This document shows, piece after piece, positions 1 through 8,714 of a stretch of 64,000 bases of DNA. The stretch covers positions 1,488,001 to 1,552,000 of the forward strand of contig NZ_CP134228.1 in the NCBI RefSeq assembly GCF_031656215.1. Reading direction: 5' to 3'. Each line of letters starts with the position of its first letter. The first letter of the stretch is position 1. The position numbers were made by a program, and so were the translations under genes. Origin of the DNA: Mesorhizobium koreense. GTDB lineage: Bacteria; Pseudomonadota; Alphaproteobacteria; Rhizobiales; Rhizobiaceae. The notes below the pieces were generated by a model. The model was not told the DNA's origin. It did no database searches and worked only from the letters and a program-made list of their open reading frames with translations.

Positions 1-43
1 TCTGCTGGAGGAACGTCCGGAGGATGGACAGGGCAAGCGCTGA
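1..43 (+). CDS. Possible 3' end of a CDS entering from the left (trmD candidate)
   Basis: One frame reads open from base 2 to a TGA at 41-43, ending in LLEERPEDGQGKR. Only 13 codons are visible, so no domain can be recognised. trmD (tRNA guanine-N1 methyltransferase) commonly lies just upstream of rplS, which begins at 1093 on the same strand, so trmD is the most natural guess. The convergent permease gene lies between them. This is inference from gene order. Confidence 0.3.
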   Translation, partial: LLEERPEDGQGKR

Positions 44-69
44 AGGAAACGAGCCGGACCCGGCCTCTT

Positions 70-807
70 TCAGAAGAAATAATAGACCGTGAGGAACAGG
101 CCGACGGCGATGACGAAGATGCGTACGGCAAGCTGCGGCACGCGTTTTGCGCTCCATACGCCGAAATAACCGCCGAGCGCCACCGCCGGCACCATGATGA
201 CGGCCGCCAGCCACGTCACGACGCCGCCGGAGGCGAAGACGATGATGGCGACTGCGGCCACGACGATGGAGAGCATGTTCTTCAGCGCGTTCAGCTTGTG
301 GTAGTCGCCGGTCTCGGTGAGGCCGAGGGTGGCCAGCATCATGATGCCCATGCCTGCGCCGAAGAAGCCGCCATAGACGGCGGTGATGAACTGGATGACG
401 GCGCCGACGAGAGGCCGTTCCCTGTGGGCCTCTCCCTTCGGCTTCAGCCAGGGCCCGACGGCGAACAGCGCGGTAGCGCCGAGCAGAAGCCACGGCACGA
501 TGGCGCGGAACGAGGGATTGTCGAGTGCCAGCAGGATCAGCGAGCCGGCGAGCGCGCCGACGATGGAGACGAAAGCGAGCAGGAGCCCGCCGCGCCACAT
601 GCGCTTTATGTCGGTCCAGTAGGCGAGTGTCGAGGTGATGTAGCCGGGGAACTGGGAGATGGAGGAGGTCGCGTTCGCCGAGATCGGCGGTATGCCGATC
701 AGCGTCATCGCGCCGAAAGTGATGAAGGTGCCGCCGCCGGCGACCGCGTTAATGGAACCGGCGACGAAGCCGGACACGAAAAGCATGAGGGCTGAAAGAA
801 GCGTCAT
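70..807 (-). CDS. TSUP family permease (TauE/SafE-like)
   Basis: A 245-residue polytopic inner-membrane protein of the sulfite exporter TauE/SafE family, which moves sulfur-containing or organic anions. The N-terminal hydrophobic segment carries the family glycine signature NAVAGGG (about residue 20), followed by roughly seven more hydrophobic stretches, including a paired GFFGAGMG motif in the second half. The frame opens at a TTG at 837, but the ATG at 807 (MTLLSALM) puts the first membrane segment at the usual distance and is preferred. No clear Shine-Dalgarno sequence is seen for either. The gene stands alone, convergent to whatever ends at 43. The substrate cannot be told from sequence. 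Confidence 0.85.
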   Translation of the reverse strand: MTLLSALMLFVSGFVAGSINAVAGGGTFITFGAMTLIGIPPISANATSSISQFPGYITSTLAYWTDIKRMWRGGLLLAFVSIVGALAGSLILLALDNPSFRAIVPWLLLGATALFAVGPWLKPKGEAHRERPLVGAVIQFITAVYGGFFGAGMGIMMLATLGLTETGDYHKLNALKNMLSIVVAAVAIIVFASGGVVTWLAAVIMVPAVALGGYFGVWSAKRVPQLAVRIFVIAVGLFLTVYYFF

Positions 808-1092
808 TTCAGGGAGAAGCCAAAAGGGGGAAGCCAAGGGGAGAAGAAAGTGGTCTGGCGGGCGTTACCCGATCCGTGTAGCGTAGAGCGGCGCAAAGGG
901 GAAATGCTTTTCCGGTCGACGGAAACGATCGCGCCTCGATCCACCGGTACGGCCTGCACGAAAAAGTTGCCGGCGAAGCCTCGACACGGCCGTGCATTTT
1001 GTGTATGTCGCCCGCGATTTCCTCAGAATAACCTGACCGTCTAGGCGGCCATGACCGGCGTGTCCGGCATGAAACAAATTGAGGCTGTAACT

Positions 1093-1614
1093 ATGGATAT
1101 CATTCGTCAGCTCGAGGCCGAGCAGGCACAGAAGATCGCCGAGAAGCGCACGCTTCCGGAATTCCAGGCGGGCGATACCGTCCGCGTGCAGGTGCGTGTC
1201 ACCGAAGGTTCGCGCACCCGCGTGCAGGCTTATGAAGGCGTCTGCATCGCCCGCTCCGGCTCGGGCTTCCAGGAGAATTTCACCGTCCGCAAGATTTCCT
1301 ACGGCGAGGGCGTGGAGCGTGTCTTCCCGGTCTATTCGCCGCTGGTCGAGGCGGTCGAGATCGTTCGCCGCGGCAAGGTGCGCCGCGCCAAGCTCTATTA
1401 CCTGCGCGACCGCCGCGGGAAGTCGGCGCGTATTTCCGAGAACACCGGCGTGCGCGCCCGCAAGCTCAACGATGCCGAGCGCGACGCGCTGAACGCCGAG
1501 CGCGCGCGGATCGAGGCCGAGAAGGTCGCCGCCGCCGAGGCGCTCGCTGTCGAAAAGGCTGCCGAGGAAGCCAAGGAAAAGGCCGCGCAGGCCGAGAACG
1601 CCGCGGCGGAATAG
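1093..1614 (+). CDS. rplS: 50S ribosomal protein L19
   Basis: This is large-subunit protein L19, which sits at the 30S-50S interface. The 173-residue product starts [11 protein letters not shown] and has the conserved core [25 protein letters not shown] and the [14 protein letters not shown] segment. The start at 1093 is chosen over the upstream ATG at 1051 because it matches the family N-terminus and has GAGG at 1081-1084. A tail of about 50 residues rich in Ala, Glu and Lys follows the globular part. This extension is usual in Rhizobiales L19 and absent from E. coli. The gene is monocistronic here and ends in a strong terminator. Confidence 0.97.
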   Translation: MDIIRQLEAEQAQKIAEKRTLPEFQAGDTVRVQVRVTEGSRTRVQAYEGVCIARSGSGFQENFTVRKISYGEGVERVFPVYSPLVEAVEIVRRGKVRRAKLYYLRDRRGKSARISENTGVRARKLNDAERDALNAERARIEAEKVAAAEALAVEKAAEEAKEKAAQAENAAAE

Positions 1615-1639
1615 GCCGTCGTCCAACACGGGTCATCGA

Positions 1640-1672
1640 AAGGCGCGGCTCGCTTCCGCGCCTTTTTTGTTT
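1640..1672 (+). terminator. Rho-independent terminator of rplS
   Basis: AAGGCGCGG (1640-1648) pairs with CCGCGCCTT (1656-1664) around a 7-nt loop and is followed by a run of T. It begins 26 bp after the rplS stop codon. Confidence 0.9.
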
Positions 1673-1759
1673 CCGCCCGCGGCTATCTGCCATGTTTTCC
1701 ACGATCGTTTAAGGGTTCGGTGGTAGGGTTCCCCTGTAAAGAACGGAGGCAGGTGGGAC

Positions 1760-2410
1760 ATGCCCGGAACGATACGCATGACGCCGGAAAAGCGCCGGGC
1801 GCTGGATCTCGTCTATTCCGCCCGGACGCCAGGTGAGCTCAGCGACGCCTATTCTGCCTGGGCGAACGAATACGACCGCGAGACGGCGGTACTCGGCTAT
1901 GGGCTGCCCTTCCTGATCGGCGCCTGGGTGGCGCGCTATGTGACGCGCGGAAATGGGCCGATCCTCGACGCCGGCTGCGGCACAGGCCTTTCAGGGCCCT
2001 ATCTCAAGGCGCTCGGCTACGATCATATCGAAGGGCTCGACATGTCGGCCGACATGCTGAGGATCGCTGCGGCCCGCAACGTCTACGAAGCGTTGAAAGA
2101 AGCCGGGCTCGGCGGTCGATTGCCCTGGGCGGACGGGCATTTCAGCGCCTTCCTGTCGACCGGGGTATTCACCGAAGGCCATGCGCCGGCCTCCAGCCTG
2201 GAAGAGCTCACCCGCATCACGAGGAAGGGCGGCCACGCCATCTTCACCGTGCGCGACACGGTGCTGGAAACGGGCGGCTTCCGCGCCATGTTCGACCGTC
2301 TGGAGAAGGCGCGCCGCTGGCGCCCGATCGAGGAAAGCCCGCCCTTCCGCGCCTTCACCGTCGGCGAGCCCGAAGTGCAGGTGCAGGCCTTCGTATTCGA
2401 GGTGCTGTAG
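1760..2410 (+). CDS. Class I SAM-dependent methyltransferase
   Basis: A 216-residue cytoplasmic methyltransferase of the Rossmann class. SAM-binding motif I reads ILDAGCGTG at about residue 71, and motif II contains GLDMSADML. The later GGHAIFTVRD segment corresponds to the strand after motif III. The N-terminal LSDAYSAWANEYD resembles small-molecule methyltransferases of the UbiE/Williams-Beuren type, but no substrate can be assigned. An aggtggg sequence precedes the ATG. It is isolated between the rplS terminator and an exported-protein gene. Confidence 0.85.
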   Translation: MPGTIRMTPEKRRALDLVYSARTPGELSDAYSAWANEYDRETAVLGYGLPFLIGAWVARYVTRGNGPILDAGCGTGLSGPYLKALGYDHIEGLDMSADMLRIAAARNVYEALKEAGLGGRLPWADGHFSAFLSTGVFTEGHAPASSLEELTRITRKGGHAIFTVRDTVLETGGFRAMFDRLEKARRWRPIEESPPFRAFTVGEPEVQVQAFVFEVL

Positions 2411-2557
2411 AAGGTCGCTCAAACCCGCCAGTCTGGGACAGCATGCGCGGCCGCGTGAACTGATGCGGCGCGAAACCTCTTCGGCTATAAATCCCGAACG
2501 ACCTTGAGTCGTGCCCGGCCGGCTGGCTAAGCGGCGATATCGGAGGAGCCTTCCGTC

Positions 2558-2998
2558 ATGCAGATCCTGCCTCGCTTTCGTTCAATCGCCATCGCGCTTA
2601 TGGCTCTTGCCAGCCTGGGTTTTGTTTCCGCCGCCCACGCCGACAGCGGCACCATCCGCTTCGCGGTCTACAAGGCCGGCTTCTTCGTTGGTGGTAGCGG
2701 CGGCGAGGGCACGTTGACTTTCCGCGGCCGCAAGTATCGCGTCTCGATCGGCGGCGTTTCGGCCGGCCTCGTCTTCGGAGCGTCGAAGACCTATTACCGC
2801 GGCACCGTTCGCCATATCCGCCGCGCCAGCGATGTCACCGGCATCTATGGCGCAGCCGGCGGCGGCGGCGCGATCGGCAGGGGTGCTCAGGCGATCGTCA
2901 TGCAGAACGAAAAAGGCGCCGTCCTGGAACTCACCGGCGACCAAAGGGGCCTGCAGATCAACGCCGATCTGAGCGGGCTGAGCATCACGGTGAAGTAA
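2558..2998 (+). CDS. Small exported protein of unknown function
   Basis: A 146-residue protein with a clear Sec signal peptide (basic start, hydrophobic ALMALASLGFVSA, cleavage near AHA-DS at about residue 29). The mature part is glycine-rich and looks all-beta: GEGTLTFRGRKY, RVSIGGVSAG, YYRGTVRHI, YGAAGGGGAIGRG and a C-terminal LQINADLSGLSITV. This pattern recalls small periplasmic proteins of the DUF1134/SYLF-like kind, but I cannot assign a family with confidence. GGAGGA lies 10 bp upstream of the ATG. Secretion is well supported; function is unknown. Confidence 0.7.
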   Translation: MQILPRFRSIAIALMALASLGFVSAAHADSGTIRFAVYKAGFFVGGSGGEGTLTFRGRKYRVSIGGVSAGLVFGASKTYYRGTVRHIRRASDVTGIYGAAGGGGAIGRGAQAIVMQNEKGAVLELTGDQRGLQINADLSGLSITVK

Positions 2999-3157
2999 GG
3001 GCGGCGGCCGATCCGTCTCGTCATCCTCGGTGGTTACCCCCACCAAGTTCGCCCAACGGTTCGGCTTCGCTTCGGAGACCAGCCGCGCAAGCGGCGTTCG
3101 GGCGTGAGCGAAAACAGACCCCCTCCCTTTCAATTGCCCAAAAGGGAAAAGGTTGGT

Positions 3158-3286
3158 ATGAGCCGGAGCATGGAAGAGCTTTTCGGCGATCCGGCTTATA
3201 AGGGCTTCGTTCTGCAGGACCATAAGCGCCTGCCGAGCCGCTTTGCCGCGCGGATTTCCGGTGCGCTTACGACGCGCCTAGCCTGA
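3158..3286 (+). CDS. Possible 42-residue small protein upstream of leuC
   Basis: In the 360-bp gap between the exported protein and leuC, the ATG at 3158 has AAAAGG about 7 bp upstream and opens a 42-codon frame (MSRSMEELFGDPAYKGFVLQ...). The composition is protein-like: an acidic N-terminal half, then a basic C-terminal half. The frame extends upstream to 3104, but that part is low complexity. No family is recognised and it could be a chance frame. The rest of the gap (2999-3157) shows short GC-rich dyads only. Confidence 0.3.
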   Translation: MSRSMEELFGDPAYKGFVLQDHKRLPSRFAARISGALTTRLA

Positions 3287-3358
3287 GATCGACTACCGCG
3301 AGCGGCCGGCACGACAGCCGGATCGGCCAGATCTTCCACTCAGTTACGGAATAGGACC

Positions 3359-4768
3359 ATGAGCGCAGCGCGCACCCTCTACGACAAGATATTCGAAGAC
3401 CATGTGGTCGACCGTCAGGACGACGGCACCTGCCTGCTCTATATCGATCGCCACCTCGTGCATGAGGTGACCAGCCCGCAGGCCTTCGAGGGGCTGAGGA
3501 TGGGCGGCCGCAAGGTGCGCCATCCCGAGAAGACGCTCGCCGTCGTCGACCATAACGTCTCTACCTCGCCCGACCGCAAGAACGGCATCAAGAACGAGGA
3601 AAGCCGTATCCAGGTCGAGGCGCTGGCGAAGAACGCCAGGGATTTCGGCATCGAATATTTCAACGAGGTCGACCGGCGCCAGGGCATCGTCCACATCATC
3701 GGCCCCGAACAGGGCTTCACGCTGCCGGGCATGACGATCGTCTGCGGCGACAGCCACACCTCCACCCACGGAGCTTTCGGCGCGCTCGCGCATGGCATCG
3801 GCACGTCGGAGGTCGAGCATGTACTCGCCACGCAGACTCTGATCCAGAAGAAGGCGAAGAACATGCTCGTCCAGGTGGACGGCCAGCTTCCGCCCGGCGT
3901 CACCGCCAAGGACATCATCCTCTCGATCATCGGCGAGATCGGCACGGCAGGCGGCACCGGCTATGTCATCGAATATGCCGGCGAGGCGATCCGTTCGCTC
4001 TCCATGGAAGGGCGCATGACGGTCTGCAACATGTCGATCGAAGGCGGCGCGCGCGCTGGCCTGATCGCGCCCGACGAGACGACGTTCGCCTATGTGAAGG
4101 ACAAGCCGCGCGCGCCGAAGGGCGCGGCCTGGGACCAGGCGCTCGCCTATTGGAAGACGCTTCGCTCGGACGAGGGCGCGCATTTCGACCGCGTGGTGAA
4201 GCTCGACGGCGCCAACCTGCCGCCGATCGTCACCTGGGGTTCCTCGCCGGAGGACGTCGCCTCCGTCACCGGTTTCGTGCCGGACCCCGATACGATCGAG
4301 GACGAGAACAAGCGCGCCTCGAAGAAGCGGGCGCTCGAATATATGGGGCTGACGGCAGGCACGAAGATCACCGACATCGCGCTCGATCGCGTCTTCATCG
4401 GTTCGTGCACGAACGGCCGCATAGAGGATCTGCGGCAGGTGGCGAAGGTGGTGGAGGGCCGCAAGGTCGCAAGCCGCGTCAACGCCATGATCGTGCCGGG
4501 CTCGGGGCTGGTGAAGGAACAGGCGGAGGCCGAAGGGCTCGACAGTATCTTCCGCGCCGCCGGCTTCGACTGGCGCGAACCGGGCTGCTCGATGTGCCTC
4601 GCCATGAACGAGGACCGGCTACGGCCGGAGGAGCGTTGCGCCTCGACCTCGAACCGGAATTTCGAGGGCAGGCAGGGTTACCGCGGCCGCACGCACCTCG
4701 TGTCACCGGCCATGGCGGCCGCGGCGGCGATCGCCGGGCATTTCGTCGATATCAGGGAGTGGCGATAA
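3359..4768 (+). CDS. leuC: 3-isopropylmalate dehydratase large subunit
   Basis: LeuC isomerises 2-isopropylmalate to 3-isopropylmalate in leucine biosynthesis and works as a heterodimer with LeuD. The 469-residue length is standard. Aconitase-family motifs are present: [13 protein letters not shown] (about residue 130), [13 protein letters not shown] with the first [4Fe-4S] cysteine, and GCSMCLAMN with the two others. [10 protein letters not shown] near the C-terminus is also diagnostic. GGA lies just before the ATG. leuD is not adjacent, which is the usual split arrangement in alphaproteobacteria, so the partner must be encoded elsewhere. Confidence 0.97.
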   Translation: MSAARTLYDKIFEDHVVDRQDDGTCLLYIDRHLVHEVTSPQAFEGLRMGGRKVRHPEKTLAVVDHNVSTSPDRKNGIKNEESRIQVEALAKNARDFGIEYFNEVDRRQGIVHIIGPEQGFTLPGMTIVCGDSHTSTHGAFGALAHGIGTSEVEHVLATQTLIQKKAKNMLVQVDGQLPPGVTAKDIILSIIGEIGTAGGTGYVIEYAGEAIRSLSMEGRMTVCNMSIEGGARAGLIAPDETTFAYVKDKPRAPKGAAWDQALAYWKTLRSDEGAHFDRVVKLDGANLPPIVTWGSSPEDVASVTGFVPDPDTIEDENKRASKKRALEYMGLTAGTKITDIALDRVFIGSCTNGRIEDLRQVAKVVEGRKVASRVNAMIVPGSGLVKEQAEAEGLDSIFRAAGFDWREPGCSMCLAMNEDRLRPEERCASTSNRNFEGRQGYRGRTHLVSPAMAAAAAIAGHFVDIREWR

Positions 4769-4803
4769 GTCGCTTCCTGCCGCCGCGAATGGCGTGGCGG
4801 GAC

Positions 4804-4931
4804 TACCCCCACCTTTAATCCCTCCCCACAAGGGGGGAGGGAAACGCCGTCACCACCTTCCGTGCTGAAATTGGCTCCTTCTGGTGCTGCTACAAGGTCC
4901 CCCTTATGGGAAGGGGTTAGGGGTGGGGGTA
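4804..4931. repeat. Mosaic palindromic intergenic repeat (RIME-like), copy 1
   Basis: The outer ends TACCCCCACC (4804) and GGGTGGGGGTA (4921-4931) are inverted copies. Each end carries an inner CCCTCCCC/GGGGGAGGG hairpin, and a variable core lies between. Related elements lie at 19628-19770 and 35518-35655. The sequence sits between convergent leuC and the ABC-F gene and could terminate both transcripts. Confidence 0.75.
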
Positions 4932-4975
4932 ACCGGCCAGGTGAGCCCATGCAATTTTTACATGCGACGCCCTTG

Positions 4976-6790
4976 CTATCCCTCCACTTCCTCCCTCAGC
5001 ATTTCGAGTTCCAGCCATTCGTCCTCCATGGCGGCGAGTTCGGCGCGTGCCTTGTCGAGTAAGGCGGTAGCATCGGCGAACGCGTTCGGATCACGGCGGT
5101 AGAGACCGGGATCGGCGAGTTGCTGCTCGACGACGCCGATCCGGGCGACAGCTTCCTCCATGCGCTTCGGCAGCGTTTCCAACGCGAATTTCTGCTTGTA
5201 GGAAAGTTTTCTTGCGGGCTGCCGGGGCTGGCCCCTCGGCTCCGCGACGGACTTAGCCGCCGGCGCGGTGCGCGCCGCCGCCCGGCGATCGTCGAGCTTC
5301 CTGCCGCCGCGCTGCGCCAGCATGTCGGTGTAGCCGCCGGCATATTCGGTCCAGGTGCCGTCGCCGTTCGGTGCGACGGTGCTGGTCACCGTGCGGTCGA
5401 GGAAATCGCGGTCGTGGCTGACCAGGATCACCGTGCCGGCGAAGCTCGCGACAAGCTCCTGCAACAGGTCGAGCGTCTCCATATCGAGGTCGTTGGTCGG
5501 CTCGTCCAGCACCAGGAGGTTGGACGGGCGGGAGAGCACCCGAGCGAGGATCAGCCTTGCGCGCTCGCCGCCCGAAAGCTCGCGCACCGGCGTGCGCGCC
5601 TGCTCGGCCTTGAACAGAAAATCCTTCATCCAGGAGACGACGTGCTTCTCCTCGCCATTGACGATGACCGTCTCGCCGCGCCCGTCGGTAAGGTAGTGCG
5701 CCAGCGTCTCGCGCGGATCGACCGCCTCGCGCTTCTGGTCGAGTGTGGCGATCTCCAGATTGACGCCGAGCCGCACCGTGCCGGTGTCGGGCGCAAGTTC
5801 GCCGGTCAGAAGCTTCAGGAGCGTCGTCTTGCCGGCGCCGTTCGCCCCGACGAGGCCGATGCGGTCGCCGCGGTTGATGCGGGTGGAGAAGCTGCGGACG
5901 ATCGGCCGCTCGCCGTAGGATTTGGCGATATCCTTCGCCTCGATAACCAACTTGCCGGATTCGGCGGCGTCGCTGGCCGCCATGTTGGCGAGGCCCTCGG
6001 CGCGGCGGTGCGTGCGAAAATCCTGCCGCATGGCCTGCAATTCGCCGAGCCGGCGCATGTTGCGCTTGCGCCTCGCGGTCACGCCGTAACGCAGCCAGTG
6101 TTCCTCGCGCACGATCTGGCGGCCAAGTTTGTGCTGCTCGCGCTCCTCCTCCTCGAGCACCTGGTCGCGCCATTCCTCGAAATGCGCGAACCCCTTGTCG
6201 AGGCGAAGCGTGCGGCCACGGTCGAGCCACACCGTGGCGCGGCTGACGCGTTCCAGAAAACGGCGGTCGTGCGAGATGAGCACGATGGCCGAAGGCGAGC
6301 GGGCAAGCTCTTCCTCCAGCCACTCGATGGTGGAGAGATCGAGATGGTTGGTCGGTTCGTCGAGGAGCAGGATGTCGGGCCGGGGCGCCAGCACGCGCGC
6401 CAGCGAGGCACGCCGGGCTTCGCCACCCGAAAGGCTCGACGGATGTTCCTCGCCGGTTAGCCCCAGATGATCGAGCAGGTAGGTGACGCGGTGCGGATCG
6501 TCGGCGGGGCCGAGACCGGCCTCGACATAGGCGCGTACCGTGTCGAAGCCTTCCATGTCCGGCGTCTGCGGCAGGTAGCGTATGGTCGCCGACGGCTGGC
6601 GGAAGACCTCCCCGTCCTGGGGCTCGATGAAGCCGGCGGCGATCTTCAGCAGTGTCGATTTGCCGGAGCCGTTGCGGCCGACGAGCGCGATGCGTTCGCC
6701 GGGCATCGCCGAGAGCGAGGCGCCGTCGAGCAGCGGCGTACCGCCGAAGGTCAGCCTTATGCCGTCGAGATGAAGGAGCGGAGGGGCCAT
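4976..6790 (-). CDS. uup: ABC-F family ATPase (Uup-like)
   Basis: A 604-residue soluble protein with two ABC ATPase domains and no membrane segment, so an ABC-F factor acting on ribosomes or DNA rather than a transporter. Domain 1 has Walker A GRNGSGKST (38-46), signature LSGGEARR and Walker B LLLDEPTNHLD. A charged linker rich in Glu and Arg follows. Domain 2 has GANGAGKTT, LSGGERARL and LVLDEPTNDLD. After about residue 500 comes a basic stretch and a predicted coiled coil (EEAVARIGVVEQQL... to the end). That C-terminal coiled coil is typical of Uup, a protein linked to transposon excision and branched DNA. The last 50 residues are acidic. Confidence 0.85.
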   Translation of the reverse strand: MAPPLLHLDGIRLTFGGTPLLDGASLSAMPGERIALVGRNGSGKSTLLKIAAGFIEPQDGEVFRQPSATIRYLPQTPDMEGFDTVRAYVEAGLGPADDPHRVTYLLDHLGLTGEEHPSSLSGGEARRASLARVLAPRPDILLLDEPTNHLDLSTIEWLEEELARSPSAIVLISHDRRFLERVSRATVWLDRGRTLRLDKGFAHFEEWRDQVLEEEEREQHKLGRQIVREEHWLRYGVTARRKRNMRRLGELQAMRQDFRTHRRAEGLANMAASDAAESGKLVIEAKDIAKSYGERPIVRSFSTRINRGDRIGLVGANGAGKTTLLKLLTGELAPDTGTVRLGVNLEIATLDQKREAVDPRETLAHYLTDGRGETVIVNGEEKHVVSWMKDFLFKAEQARTPVRELSGGERARLILARVLSRPSNLLVLDEPTNDLDMETLDLLQELVASFAGTVILVSHDRDFLDRTVTSTVAPNGDGTWTEYAGGYTDMLAQRGGRKLDDRRAAARTAPAAKSVAEPRGQPRQPARKLSYKQKFALETLPKRMEEAVARIGVVEQQLADPGLYRRDPNAFADATALLDKARAELAAMEDEWLELEMLREEVEG

Positions 6791-6828
6791 GAACTCTTGG
6801 GGAGCGAGAGGGCGGTGCGGTCAGGCCG

Positions 6829-7464
6829 TCATGTGGCTGCCAGAGTGGCGACAAGCAAGGCCCGCCCCTCCCGAAGCCGGACGACAAGCCCGTCCTTGAC
6901 GACATTGGAGATCGTCAGGGACGAGCCGAACGGTACGACGACATCGTCGAGCGGCCATTTCGCGCCTTCGACCGTCAGCCCGCGAAGCTCGGAGAAGCCG
7001 AGGATGCTGAACATCGTCCCTGGGGGATAGTCGTAGCCCGCCCGGGCGTGAGGCAGTACGCTTCCTTCCTGCGCTCCGCTGGTCAAAAGCACGGATACGC
7101 CGCGTTCGGCAAGCTGGACGCCGAGCGCCATATGCAGGAAGGCATGATCGGCACGCGGGCCCCCGAAGGCACCGGCCAGCACCAGCGAGGTGGCACCGCG
7201 CGAAAGCGCCTCGCCGACGGCGATCTCGCCATCCGTGTGATCCTTATCGGGGGAGTAGACCATGCGCTCGATGCCGTCATAGGCATCCAGCCAATCGGGT
7301 TCGGTCGAATCGAAATCGCCCACCCACAATTCCGGAACGATCTTCAGCGGATCGGCATGGAGCAACCCCGAATCCGCCGCGACGACATGGGTGTCCGCGA
7401 TCTGTCCAAGGAGACGGGGCGTGACGGTCAAATCGCCACCGAGAAGGATGGTGAAACGGCTCAT
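6829..7464 (-). CDS. thiN: Thiamine diphosphokinase
   Basis: Transfers pyrophosphate from ATP to thiamine to make thiamine diphosphate. The 211-residue product shows the family's AADSGLLHA, the metal-binding VGDFDSTEPDW (about residues 52-62), SPDKDHTDGEIA, and GAFGGPRADHAF. The C-terminal half holds the beta-sheet thiamine-binding domain ending in VSNVV/LVVRLREGRAL-type segments. The gene ends 38 bp upstream of uup's start and is divergent from the riboswitch-controlled thiBPQ importer. The pairing is logical: imported thiamine must be pyrophosphorylated before it can act as cofactor and riboswitch ligand. Confidence 0.92.
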   Translation of the reverse strand: MSRFTILLGGDLTVTPRLLGQIADTHVVAADSGLLHADPLKIVPELWVGDFDSTEPDWLDAYDGIERMVYSPDKDHTDGEIAVGEALSRGATSLVLAGAFGGPRADHAFLHMALGVQLAERGVSVLLTSGAQEGSVLPHARAGYDYPPGTMFSILGFSELRGLTVEGAKWPLDDVVVPFGSSLTISNVVKDGLVVRLREGRALLVATLAAT

Positions 7465-7562
7465 GGCCGCGCCATATCACGCCCTTTGGCGCACAGGAAG
7501 CGCCTGGACCCGTATGGCGCCGGCTTGCAACGCATCATCCGCCGCTCTATGTCTCCTGTCGC

Positions 7563-7662
7563 TCTAACGGGGTGCCGGGACGTGTCATGCGGACCGGCTG
7601 AGAGGCCGGCGATCGGCCAACCCGTCGAACCTGATCCGGCTCGTACCGGCGGAGGGATTAGA
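7563..7662 (+). promoter_or_regulatory. TPP riboswitch (THI element) of thiBPQ
   Basis: The conserved blocks appear in order: GGGGTGC (7569 on), GGCTGAGAGGCC with the CTGAGA pyrimidine-binding core, ACCCGTCGAACCTGATC, GGCTCGTACC and CGGCGGAGGGA. P1 is closed by TCTAA (7563-7567) and TTAGA (7658-7662). Downstream, TCCCTCC (7681-7687) can pair perfectly with riboswitch bases GGAGGGA (7651-7657), and its neighbour CTCC can pair with the GGAG of the thiB ribosome binding site (7698-7701). This suggests translational control: TPP binding frees the C-rich strand to mask the RBS. The aptamer is directly supported by motifs; the switching model is inference. Confidence 0.95.
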
Positions 7663-7707
7663 CGCTTCGGTTCCGGCGCCTCCCTCCCCGCATAAAAGGA
7701 GAGACCG

Positions 7708-8712
7708 ATGCGCGGAACGATCTCCCTCCTCCTGGCAGCGCTGTTCGCGCCGTTTTCCGCTGGCGCGGCTGTGGCCGAAGGTTCGCTTACGATCTACACC
7801 TATGAGAGCTTCACCGCCGACTGGGGGCCGGGTCCGATCGTCCAGAAGGCATTCGAGGCGGAGTGCTCGTGCAACGTCCGCTTTGTTTCCGTCACCGACG
7901 GCGTTGCGCTGCTCAACCGGCTAAAGTTAGAAGGCCAATCGACCAAGGCCGATATCGTGCTCGGCCTGGACACCAACCTGACGACCGATGCCAAGGCGAC
8001 TGGTCTTTTCACGCCGCACGGCGATCTCACGAACGAGGTCGATGTTCCCGGTGGGTGGAGCGACGATATTTTCGTGCCCTATGATTACGGCTATTTCGCC
8101 GTGGTCTATGACAGCGAGAAGCTGAAGGATCCGCCGAAGAGCATGGCCGAATTGGTGGACGGCGATCCAAGTGAAAAGATCGCGATCGAGGACCCGCGCA
8201 CCTCCACCCCCGGACTTGGTCTCGTACTCTGGATCAGGAAAATCTACGGCGACAAGGCCACCGATGCCTGGGCGAAGCTGAAAGGCCGTGTGCTCACAGT
8301 CACGCCGGGATGGAGCGAGGCCTACGGACTTCTGACCAAGGGCGAGGCGCCGATGGTGCTTTCCTACACGACCTCGCCCGCCTATCACATGATCGAGGAG
8401 AAGACCGACCGGTATAAAGCGGCTTCCTTCGCGGAGGGGCATTACATGCAGATCGAGGTCGCGGGCATGACGAAGAAAGGCGCGGAAAATCCGCTCGCCG
8501 GAAAATTCCTCGATTTCATGACCGGCTCGAAATTCCAGGATGCGATTCCGGAGACGAACTGGATGTATCCGGCTGGTCGGACCGACAAGCCGCTCGATCC
8601 GGCCTTCGGCCAGCTGGTCAAACCGGCGAAATCCCTGATCTATTCAAGCGACGAAGTTGCCAAGAACCGCAAGGCCTGGGTCGACGAATGGCTCTCGGTG
8701 ATGAGCAGATAG
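7708..8712 (+). CDS. thiB: Thiamine ABC transporter substrate-binding protein
   Basis: Periplasmic receptor that delivers thiamine or TPP to ThiPQ. The product has 334 residues, with a Sec signal peptide ([17 protein letters not shown], cleavage about residue 23) followed by [17 protein letters not shown], the typical ThiB start of mature protein. Further family features are [15 protein letters not shown]-like and [11 protein letters not shown] segments and the C-terminal [18 protein letters not shown] (7697 on) is 5-8 bp from the ATG. It is the first gene of the riboswitch-controlled operon. Confidence 0.95.
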   Translation: MRGTISLLLAALFAPFSAGAAVAEGSLTIYTYESFTADWGPGPIVQKAFEAECSCNVRFVSVTDGVALLNRLKLEGQSTKADIVLGLDTNLTTDAKATGLFTPHGDLTNEVDVPGGWSDDIFVPYDYGYFAVVYDSEKLKDPPKSMAELVDGDPSEKIAIEDPRTSTPGLGLVLWIRKIYGDKATDAWAKLKGRVLTVTPGWSEAYGLLTKGEAPMVLSYTTSPAYHMIEEKTDRYKAASFAEGHYMQIEVAGMTKKGAENPLAGKFLDFMTGSKFQDAIPETNWMYPAGRTDKPLDPAFGQLVKPAKSLIYSSDEVAKNRKAWVDEWLSVMSR

Positions 8713-8714
8713 GC

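Noticed and set aside
5253-6905. A 550-codon minus-strand frame over the ABC-F gene
   Set aside because: It is a shifted frame of the same strand; the product is Arg/Pro-rich and has no motif, while the real frame has two full ABC domains.
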